Shown piece after piece: positions 7,599 to 12,908 of a DNA stretch of 14,651 nt (the first letter of the stretch is position 1; every line of letters begins with the position of its first letter). The notes beneath the pieces were generated by a model, which saw only the letters and a program-made list of their open reading frames with translations, searched no databases and was not told the origin of the DNA. Source of the stretch: JAZNLR01 sp045579195. Lineage in GTDB: Bacteria > Bacillota > Clostridia > Christensenellales > CAMQZB01. The stretch lies in the NCBI GenBank assembly GCA_045579195.1, contig JAZNLR010000071.1, positions 1-14,651 of the forward strand, given 5' to 3'. The position numbers and the translations under genes were made by a program.

Positions 7599-8324
7599 AT
7601 GACAATGGCAATGCTATACGGAATTCTTTCCGGCGTTCTCGGAACGGGGATGGGCGGAATTTTGGGCGTGGCAATGCGAGGGAAGGACTCCCTCAAAGCC
7701 CGTCTGCTCGGCTTTTCTGCCGGGTTTATGCTTGCTGTGGTTGCGTTCGATCTCCTGCCTGAGGCACTTTCGTTTGCGGGGGCGACGATCGCAATCGCAT
7801 CCACGGTTTTGGGAGCAACAGTTGTCGCTTTGCTTCGAGACTGGGTGGAAAAACGGGTGAAAAAAAAGACCGAACGCGAAGGCGCTCGGGCGGACTTTTT
7901 GCGGGCGGGAATTTTGATCAGTATTGCGATTGCCATTCATAATTTTCCCGAAGGCCTTGCGATCGGTTCGGGTGAGGCCGTGGGAAGCGGCCTTGCAATG
8001 ACCCTTCTCATCGCCATGCACGACGTTCCGGAAGGCGCAGCGATGGCGCTCACGCTGAAGGTGGGTGGAGTGAGCGCGGGCCGCGCTGTTCTCACCTGCG
8101 CGTTGACGGGTATCCCGACGGTGGCGGGGGCTGTGGTCGGCTTTTTGATCGGCGGTGTTTCACCCATCGGACTTTCAGTCTGCTTTGGGCTTGCCGCAGG
8201 TGCAATGCTGGACGTTCTCTTTTGTGAGCTTTTGCCAAAGGCGTTTGAAACCGAGAAAACGCAAGCACCGCTTGGTGTGCTCTTTGGGCTGTTGCTCGGG
8301 TTTGCGCTGTTGCAAATCCTATAA
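7599..8324 (+). CDS. ZIP-family divalent metal transporter
   Basis: A 241-residue membrane protein of the ZIP family (ZupT/GufA-like), which imports zinc, iron, manganese or similar cations. The two signature metal-site helices are intact: HNFPEG at 114-119 and HDVPEG at 141-146. Other helices are visible at about 4-25, 35-57, 62-80, 165-185, 190-212 and 223-241. The short Lys/Arg/Glu-rich loop at 84-100 is the usual variable cytosolic loop. The start at 7599 is chosen because AAGGAGG (7584-7590) sits eight bases upstream; a GTG at 7557 in the same frame has no comparable site. It is divergent from gerAA and convergent with a DtxR-type regulator, which may control it. I see no convincing promoter or palindromic operator in the 127 bases upstream. 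The metal cannot be assigned. Confidence 0.93.
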   Translation: MTMAMLYGILSGVLGTGMGGILGVAMRGKDSLKARLLGFSAGFMLAVVAFDLLPEALSFAGATIAIASTVLGATVVALLRDWVEKRVKKKTEREGARADFLRAGILISIAIAIHNFPEGLAIGSGEAVGSGLAMTLLIAMHDVPEGAAMALTLKVGGVSAGRAVLTCALTGIPTVAGAVVGFLIGGVSPIGLSVCFGLAAGAMLDVLFCELLPKAFETEKTQAPLGVLFGLLLGFALLQIL

Positions 8325-8352
8325 AAAAGCCCCACGCGATTTTGCGTGAGGC
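8323..8352 (-). terminator. Terminator of the DtxR-type regulator gene
   Basis: On the - strand, a stem of nine positions with one mismatch (8352-8344 with 8337-8329, loop 8338-8343) is followed by six T's (8328-8323). It lies seven bases after the regulator stop codon and touches the end of the convergent transporter gene. On the + strand there is no T tract, so it serves mainly the regulator. Confidence 0.85.
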
Positions 8353-8358
8353 AAGGGT

Positions 8359-8733
8359 TCATTCGCCGTGTTCCAAAAGGAAGGCTTTCATTTGTTCAAA
8401 CGTCTCGTCCGAAATGACATGTTCGATGCGGCAAGCATCGGCTTGCGCCGTTTCGGGGGAGACCTTCAATGTCTTTTCCAGGAAGGACGTGAGGATATGG
8501 TGTCGCTCATAGATCTTCTCTGCAAGTTCAAAACCCTGCGGCGTGAAGTGAATATGCCCAAGCTCGTCAATGGTGATGAGCTCTTTTTTTCGCAAGATGC
8601 CCATCGCGCGGCTCACGCTTGCGCGGGAGTACCCCAGCTCGTTTGCGACGTCCACAGAGTGAACGTGTCCGCTGCGCTTTTGCAGGACGAGGATGGTTTC
8701 AATGTAATTTTCGCCCGATTCCAACATTTTCAT
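8359..8733 (-). CDS. DtxR/MntR-family metal-dependent transcriptional regulator
   Basis: A 124-residue protein with the N-terminal winged helix-turn-helix of the family (about 24-62, with SVDVANELGYSRASVSRAM) and the metal-binding dimerisation domain, but no C-terminal SH3-like domain, as in MntR-type members. Ligand positions: H78/H79 in ERHH, and C101, E104, H105 in CRIEH, matching the DtxR/IdeR Cys-x-x-Glu-His set. At the N-terminal ligand position the protein has N9 in ENYIE where MntR has Asp and DtxR has Met. Metal preference is therefore unclear (iron or manganese likely). I start at 8733: AAAGGGG lies upstream, and the 22 earlier codons are unlike the family and contain the promoter. 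It is convergent with the ZIP transporter, a plausible target. Confidence 0.93.
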   Translation of the reverse strand: MKMLESGENYIETILVLQKRSGHVHSVDVANELGYSRASVSRAMGILRKKELITIDELGHIHFTPQGFELAEKIYERHHILTSFLEKTLKVSPETAQADACRIEHVISDETFEQMKAFLLEHGE

Positions 8734-8764
8734 CGCGCGCACCCCTTTCACATTCTTCCTTTTT

Positions 8765-8793
8765 AGTATATCACAAACGAGAGAAGAATGCAA
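8765..8793 (-). promoter_or_regulatory. Sigma-A promoter of the DtxR-type regulator
   Basis: On the - strand, TTGCAT (8793-8788), a 17-base spacer and TATACT (8770-8765) lie about 32 bases before the start codon at 8733. Both boxes are close to consensus. No obvious long palindrome overlaps the boxes, so autoregulation cannot be read from the sequence. Confidence 0.75.
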
Positions 8794-8797
8794 GAGC

Positions 8798-8823
8798 AAA
8801 AAAACAGGGCGTTAAACGCCCTG
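8798..8823 (-). terminator. Terminator of the yitT-family gene, overlapping its stop codon
   Basis: CAGGGCG (8805-8811) pairs with CGCCCTG (8817-8823) around a short loop, with two further A-T pairs possible inside it. On the - strand it is followed by seven T's (8804-8798). The stop codon of the YitT-family gene (8814-8812) falls in the loop, so the last codons form one side of the stem. Confidence 0.9.
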
Positions 8824-9723
8824 ATCGTCCCGCCCTTTGACAGGAGCGGTGAAGCCTTGCCCAAGCACTTCGCGCGTGGGGGAGGCAAATGCAAATGCGT
8901 GTGGGTCGACCGCTTTTAAGATGCGGTGGAACGCCGTGATCTCGCGGCGCAGGACAACGCACATGATGACGTTGCGCTTTTCTTTGGTGTACATTCCCTT
9001 CCCCTCGAGCAAAGTAACACCGCGGCGTAAGGAGTGGAAGATGGCTTCCGAAAGCTCTTCAGGTTTATCGGTGAAGACCTGGAAGACGACGGATGAAGTG
9101 AAGCCGTTTAGAATGGTTTCGTTGATCTTCGACGTACAGAACACTGCAATGAGGGAGAAAAGAACGCTTCCGAGAGAAGCAAACACCAATCCCGAGCAGA
9201 GAACAATGACGAGGTCGCAGCCAAAGATCAGCCAGGACACGTTCGTCGAGGTCATCCGCTTTTGCATCAGAAGGCCGACAATGTCCGTTCCACCCGTACT
9301 GCCGCCGATCTTGAGCATCAAGGCAAGGCCTGCGCCCGTCAGACAGCCGCCTGCAATCGCAGCAAGGATGGGCTCTTCGGTGTAGATCGGGACGTTGAGC
9401 GCAGGGAGAACGAAGTCATTCAAAACCGTTCCGAGGCCGATGGCGATCAGCGTTTTGACCGCGAGCGTGCGCTTGATGAAGAGGAACGCAAGGATGAGAA
9501 GCGGAACGTTGATGAGGAACATCGAAAGTCCAACACCGAATCCCGTTCCCGTCGCCTCGCTATACGTCAAGTTATAGATGATGGATGCGATTCCGCCAAC
9601 CCCACCCGGTGCAAACTTGTTGGGGACGATGAAGCAATGCAAAGAAAGAGCCCGTAAGATCGCGGATGCGAGAATCGTGATCGCGTCGATTGTCAGCATT
9701 TGGAGTTTCTTTTGCTTAAGCAT
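8812..9723 (-). CDS. YitT-family membrane protein (DUF161 + DUF2179)
   Basis: The 303-residue protein matches the YitT family: several membrane helices (about 10-30, 62-82, 88-106, 118-137, 160-197) with the family blocks NKFAPGGVGGIASIIYNL (35-52) and GGSTGGTDIVGLL (140-152). A C-terminal soluble domain (about 212-295) has the DUF2179 signature GVTLLEGKGMYTKEKRNVI (235-253). The biochemical role of the family is unknown; transport has been proposed. The start at 9723 follows GAGGTG by four bases. The gene begins 33 bases after the stop of the ApgM-like gene on the same strand, with no clear terminator between, so co-transcription is likely. Confidence 0.92.
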   Translation of the reverse strand: MLKQKKLQMLTIDAITILASAILRALSLHCFIVPNKFAPGGVGGIASIIYNLTYSEATGTGFGVGLSMFLINVPLLILAFLFIKRTLAVKTLIAIGLGTVLNDFVLPALNVPIYTEEPILAAIAGGCLTGAGLALMLKIGGSTGGTDIVGLLMQKRMTSTNVSWLIFGCDLVIVLCSGLVFASLGSVLFSLIAVFCTSKINETILNGFTSSVVFQVFTDKPEELSEAIFHSLRRGVTLLEGKGMYTKEKRNVIMCVVLRREITAFHRILKAVDPHAFAFASPTREVLGQGFTAPVKGRDDQGV

Positions 9724-9728
9724 AAAAC

Positions 9729-9740
9729 ACCTCGAAAGGT
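9729..9740 (-). promoter_or_regulatory. Small hairpin covering the yitT-family ribosome site
   Basis: On the - strand, ACCT and AGGT pair around a TTCG loop, and the AGGT arm is part of the Shine-Dalgarno sequence GAGGTG. The stem is only 4 bp, so any effect on translation would be modest. Confidence 0.25.
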
Positions 9741-9756
9741 TTTTGAAAGTGCGCAG

Positions 9757-10965
9757 TTATTCTCCGCGCAAGAAATAATCAAACAGATCGCATCCGCGCG
9801 CAAAGAAGAGCTTGCCCTTCGCGCTTTCTTCGTTATACGACAAGGCGCTGTTTTTCGTTGCACCCGTGCCGCGGTAGATCGCAAATGGAACGGCATCGCG
9901 AACGTGCGTTCTCAGCGCAAGGGGAGTGGGGTGATCAGGCAGGACCATGATTGCAAAATCTTCCCCCGATGCCTGCAATGCTTCGAGAACGGGGCGCAGG
10001 ATAAATTCATCGATTTTTTCAATCGCTTCGATCTTCTCTGCGCACTGTCCCTGGTGGCCGCATTCGTCGGGCGCTTCCACGTGGACGTAAAGAAAGTCCA
10101 CTTCTTTCAGTGCAAGACACGCGGTTTTTCCCTTTCCGGCAAAATTCGTTCGGATGTTTCCGGTTGCGCCCTCCACTTCAAAAACGCGCATTTTTGCGCC
10201 AAGACCAATGCCTTTGATGAGGTCAACTGCCGAGATGACGCCGCCTTTCAAGCCGGTCTTTTCCAAAAAGTCAGGCAACAGCGGCTTCTTGCCTTCACCC
10301 CACAGCCAAAGCGCATTTGCCGGGTTTTCACCGCGAGCGACACGGGCGAGGTTGACGGGATGATCTGCAAGGAGGGCAAGGGAGCGCTCCATTAGGGAGA
10401 GAAAGCGTTCGCTCTGATTGCCGCTCGGGAGATATTCCTTAACAGGCTTGCCAAGGATGTCGTGTGGAGGAGTCATCTTTGAGCCCGTTTCGCCGTGTAC
10501 GGTGCGCAGACAGTGGCGATAGCTCACGCCCGGGTAGAGTTTGGTGTTTTCGTCAGAGAGGTGCTCTGCCAAAAACTCAATGAGAATGCGCGCCTCTTCG
10601 CTGGAGATCTCGCCTGCGCTGTAATCCTGCATCGTGCGGGAGGCAAGCGGCCCGTCCCCTGCGAGGGTAACGAGGTTTGCGCGATATGTGACGTCGTCGT
10701 CAAAGAGGGGAACGCCCATGCTGATTGCCTCGAGCGGAGAGCGACCCGTGTAATAAAGCTCGGGATGATACCCCATGACGGAGAGGTTTGCCGTGTCGCT
10801 TCCGGGTGCGAGGGAATCGGGAATGGTCTTAACAAGACCAACCTCTCCGTTTTGCGCCATAAAGGCCATTGTGGGCGCGTTTGCAACCATCAGCGGCGTC
10901 TTTTCACCGAGAGCGGGGATGGGGTAATCGGCCATGCCGTCACCAAGAATGATAACCCGTTTCAA
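9757..10965 (-). CDS. apgM: ApgM-type cofactor-independent phosphoglycerate mutase / proposed homoserine kinase
   Basis: A 402-residue metalloenzyme of the alkaline-phosphatase superfamily, archaeal-type phosphoglycerate mutase branch. Visible active-site elements are D9 in ILGDGMAD, the nucleophile region APGSDTANLSVMGY (53-66, Ser 56), HVEAPDECGHQG (295-306, D300 and H304), DHPTP (344-348) and H354, which fit the two-metal site. Bacterial members of this branch, common in Clostridia, have been proposed to be homoserine kinases, so the substrate (3-phosphoglycerate or homoserine) is open; there is no glycolytic or threonine gene nearby to decide. The start is a TTG at 10965, since GGAGG lies eight bases upstream and the protein begins exactly at KRVIILGDG. 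An upstream in-frame ATG (11013) would add 16 non-family residues. Confidence 0.9.
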   Translation of the reverse strand: MKRVIILGDGMADYPIPALGEKTPLMVANAPTMAFMAQNGEVGLVKTIPDSLAPGSDTANLSVMGYHPELYYTGRSPLEAISMGVPLFDDDVTYRANLVTLAGDGPLASRTMQDYSAGEISSEEARILIEFLAEHLSDENTKLYPGVSYRHCLRTVHGETGSKMTPPHDILGKPVKEYLPSGNQSERFLSLMERSLALLADHPVNLARVARGENPANALWLWGEGKKPLLPDFLEKTGLKGGVISAVDLIKGIGLGAKMRVFEVEGATGNIRTNFAGKGKTACLALKEVDFLYVHVEAPDECGHQGQCAEKIEAIEKIDEFILRPVLEALQASGEDFAIMVLPDHPTPLALRTHVRDAVPFAIYRGTGATKNSALSYNEESAKGKLFFARGCDLFDYFLRGE

Positions 10966-10978
10966 AATAAAATCCTCC
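10963..10978 (-). promoter_or_regulatory. Ribosome site deciding the TTG start of apgM
   Basis: On the - strand, GGAGG (10978-10974) stands eight bases before TTG (10965-10963). There is no ATG at the conserved N-terminus, so the strong ribosome site and the family alignment select the rare TTG start. Confidence 0.8.
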
Positions 10979-11032
10979 AATGTTTCCCTGTGCAAAAAAA
11001 AGGTCAACCACACAAGGTGTTTGATGAATGAA

Positions 11033-11061
11033 ATTATAGCGCAAACGCCTCAAAAAAGCAA
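11033..11061 (-). promoter_or_regulatory. Sigma-A promoter of apgM (and probably the yitT-family gene)
   Basis: On the - strand, TTGCTT (11061-11056), a 17-base spacer and a perfect TATAAT (11038-11033) precede a leader of about 60 bases. The leader holds a short ACAC/GTGT inverted repeat and an eight-T run, not close enough together to make a convincing attenuator. Confidence 0.7.
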
Positions 11062-11110
11062 GCGAGCGAAACTGCTGTGTGAGAAAAATGAGGGCAAAGA
11101 TGTGCTTTCG

Positions 11111-11139
11111 TGCTAAACGGAGGGGAGAGACCATAGAAT
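11111..11139 (+). promoter_or_regulatory. Candidate sigma-E promoter of yabPQ
   Basis: CATAGAAT at 11132-11139 matches the sigma-E -10 consensus CATACAAT at seven of eight positions. The -35 candidate (TGCTAAA, 11111-11117) with a 14-base spacer is only a partial match. The position, 21 bases before the yabP start and just upstream of its ribosome site, fits the known sigma-E control of yabP and yabQ in Bacillus subtilis. Confidence 0.4.
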
Positions 11140-11160
11140 AAAAGAAAAAAGGAGAAAACA

Positions 11161-11406
11161 ATGGAACATAGCGTGGTGATGGAGGCGCGTTCGCGCGTGA
11201 GAATGACGGGGATCTTTGCAATCGACTGCTTTGACGAAAAGAAGATCGTCGTAAGTTTAGAAGACGGTCGACTTGCGATCCTTGGCAAGGGGCTTGTCGT
11301 CAGCAAGTTCAACACGGAGGATAAGACTCTGGCCGTCGAAGGAGAGGTGGATGCCTTGCAGTACCTTTCCAAGCAGCAGAACGTCTTGAAAAAGCTTTTC
11401 CGATGA
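11161..11406 (+). CDS. yabP: Sporulation protein YabP
   Basis: An 81-residue protein of the YabP/YqfC family, needed for normal sporulation and made in the mother cell in model organisms. It is a small beta-rich protein with the family core RMTGIFAIDCFDEKKIVVSL and LAILGKGLVVSKFNTEDKTL, and a C-terminus on which the next gene overlaps. GGAG at 11151-11154 gives the start. The stop shares bases with the yabQ start (ATGA, 11403-11406), and the pairing with yabQ and a divIC-type gene is the same as in Bacillus and many Clostridia. Confidence 0.93.
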   Translation: MEHSVVMEARSRVRMTGIFAIDCFDEKKIVVSLEDGRLAILGKGLVVSKFNTEDKTLAVEGEVDALQYLSKQQNVLKKLFR

Positions 11407-11783
11407 CCCTTTTTTCCACCCTCGGGCAGGGCGGTGCTTTCCTAGGCTTTTTCTTGATCGGCATTCTGTTTGGGCTGACTCTTGACCTTGCAGATGGGGT
11501 TGCTCTTTTGCTCAAAGGCGGAGTCGTGCGCTTCGTTGCAGACGTTTTTGCGTTCGCAGTTTGTGCGCTTCTTGCGGCGGTCGGGCTGTCTTTTGTTGAG
11601 CGGTTTCGCGTATACTTTCTCGTTGCGATCGTCCTCGGCGCAGTAATTGAGCGGCGAAGCCTGTCAATACTGCTTGCAAACTTGCTCGCTTTCGTGTATA
11701 ATAAAGCAAGAAAGGTGAAGAACGCCTTCGCAAGGAGAAAGAAACAGGATGAAAAACAACACGGCATCAGCACGGACGCGTAA
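11403..11783 (+). CDS. yabQ: Spore cortex biosynthesis protein YabQ
   Basis: A 126-residue membrane protein with about three hydrophobic helices (residues 11-36, 42-64, 67-84) and a basic C-terminal tail (about 98-118), as in YabQ. In Bacillus subtilis it localises to the forespore outer membrane and is needed for cortex formation. Its ATG overlaps the yabP stop, so the two are translationally coupled. Its last 35 bases overlap the start of the division gene, and a vegetative promoter for that gene lies within its coding sequence. Confidence 0.88.
   Translation: MTLFSTLGQGGAFLGFFLIGILFGLTLDLADGVALLLKGGVVRFVADVFAFAVCALLAAVGLSFVERFRVYFLVAIVLGAVIERRSLSILLANLLAFVYNKARKVKNAFARRKKQDEKQHGISTDA
11674..11702 (+). 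promoter_or_regulatory. Sigma-A promoter inside yabQ, for divIC-ppx-M50
   Basis: TTGCAA (11674-11679), an exact 17-base spacer and a perfect TATAAT (11697-11702) lie in the 3' part of yabQ, 47 bases before the divIC start. It would let the division gene and the two genes after it be transcribed in growing cells, when the sporulation promoter is silent. Confidence 0.7.
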
Positions 11784-12045
11784 AATTCAAGGGATCGTTG
11801 TGCTTGCAGTGACGCTTGCGTTTTGTCTGATTTTGATGACGGCAATGCAATTTGTCTCCATCGGCATTGAAAAGACAAAACAGAGAAAGCTGGAAACCGA
11901 GCTTGCGCTCATTCAGGAAAAGATCGAAAACATTGAAGACGCCATTGCGTACCGCGAGTCCATGCTGTACGTCGAGCAGTACGCGCGCGACGAGCTTGGC
12001 CTTTCCCGTGAGGACGAGATCAAGTTCGTTCCCAAAGGAGAGTGA
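11749..12045 (+). CDS. divIC: FtsB/DivIC-family septum formation initiator
   Basis: A 98-residue bitopic membrane protein: basic N-terminus, one membrane helix (about 14-36), a coiled-coil region (about 40-66) and the family motif YVEQYARDELGLSREDEIKF (74-93). This is the DivIC/FtsB subunit that works with FtsL and DivIB/FtsQ to activate septal wall synthesis. The start overlaps the end of yabQ by 35 bases; AAGGAG at 11732-11737 lies 11 bases upstream, slightly far but usable. The yabP-yabQ-divIC order is the conserved one and supports DivIC over other FtsB-like proteins. Confidence 0.93.
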   Translation: MKNNTASARTRKIQGIVVLAVTLAFCLILMTAMQFVSIGIEKTKQRKLETELALIQEKIENIEDAIAYRESMLYVEQYARDELGLSREDEIKFVPKGE

Positions 12046-12047
12046 CC

Positions 12048-12908
12048 GTGCGGCACGCGGTGATTGACGTCGGTTCGAATTCGGTTCGCCTGATGATCGA
12101 GGAGAACGGTCGAACGCTTTATAAGAAAACACACACGACGCGGATTGCAGAGGGCAACGGCGACGGGTTCTTGCAGCCCGAACCGCTGGAGCGAACGGCG
12201 CGCGCGGTTGCGGAGTTTGCTTTGGAAGGCGCGGAAGAGGCAGATGAGGTGTTTGCCTTTGCCACCGCTGCAGTTCGTTCGGCTCGCAATGGCGCGCTTT
12301 TTTGTGCGCGCGTGAAGGAACTCTGCGGTCTTGAAGTGGACGTTTTGAGCGGTGAAGAAGAGGCGCTGTGCGGGTACGTTGGCGCGTGTTACGGGAAGTC
12401 CGGAAAAACCGGTGTGATCGACGTCGGCGGCGCGAGCACTGAGATCGTGACGGGGGAGGGAAATGCGGTTTCTTTCCGTCAAAGCGTGTATGTCGGCGTT
12501 GTGTCTATGTTGGGCGCTTGCGGGCAGGATGAGGAGAAGATCAAAACACACGTCGAAGAAAAGCTCTCCGAATTTGGAAACTTTCCGAGCGTAAATTTCT
12601 TTGCCATCGGCGGAACGGCAACCACAATTGCCGCTTTCGACCTCGAGCTCGAGGTTTATGACCCCAACCGTGTGGAAGGGCACGTCATCACCCGAGAGCG
12701 GATGCGCGAGATTGCGGACAAATTGATCGCAATGACCCCCGACGAGCGCGGCGCTTGCCCGGGGATCCCCCAAAAGCGAAAGGACGTGATCGCAGGTGGC
12801 GCGATGCTGCTTGCGCGGTTTATGGAAAAATTCTCCGTGGAAACGCTGACCGTTTCGGAATCGGATAACTTAGAGGGATACTTAAAGCTGAAAGGAGCAA
12901 ACGGATGA
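12048..12908 (+). CDS. ppx: Ppx/GppA-family exopolyphosphatase (short form)
   Basis: A 286-residue member of the Ppx/GppA family of the actin-like ATPase fold, which removes phosphate from polyphosphate ends or hydrolyses pppGpp. Motifs: DVGSNSVRL (7-15), ATAAVRSARNG (72-82), the catalytic region SGEEEA (101-106), DVGGASTEIV (125-134), IGGTATT (187-193) and RKDVIAGGA (244-252). It ends where the catalytic domains end, without the extra C-terminal domains of Escherichia coli Ppx. The usual Ser-x-x-Gly-x-Arg-Glu-Gly block near the end reads SESDNLEGYL (270-279), so the Gly and Arg are missing. I choose GTG at 12048: AAAGGAG (12034-12040) is seven bases away, while an in-frame GTG at 12042 is only one base from it. 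It starts two bases after the divIC stop and overlaps the next gene by four. Confidence 0.9.
   Translation: MRHAVIDVGSNSVRLMIEENGRTLYKKTHTTRIAEGNGDGFLQPEPLERTARAVAEFALEGAEEADEVFAFATAAVRSARNGALFCARVKELCGLEVDVLSGEEEALCGYVGACYGKSGKTGVIDVGGASTEIVTGEGNAVSFRQSVYVGVVSMLGACGQDEEKIKTHVEEKLSEFGNFPSVNFFAIGGTATTIAAFDLELEVYDPNRVEGHVITRERMREIADKLIAMTPDERGACPGIPQKRKDVIAGGAMLLARFMEKFSVETLTVSESDNLEGYLKLKGANG

Noticed and set aside
8734..8799. N-terminal extension of the DtxR-type protein
   Set aside because: The added codons cover the promoter boxes and are unlike the family, whose proteins begin just before the ENYIE block.
9700..11031. Long + strand open frames (231 and 178 codons) over apgM
   Set aside because: They run antisense to the conserved mutase motifs, and neither shows a recognisable domain.
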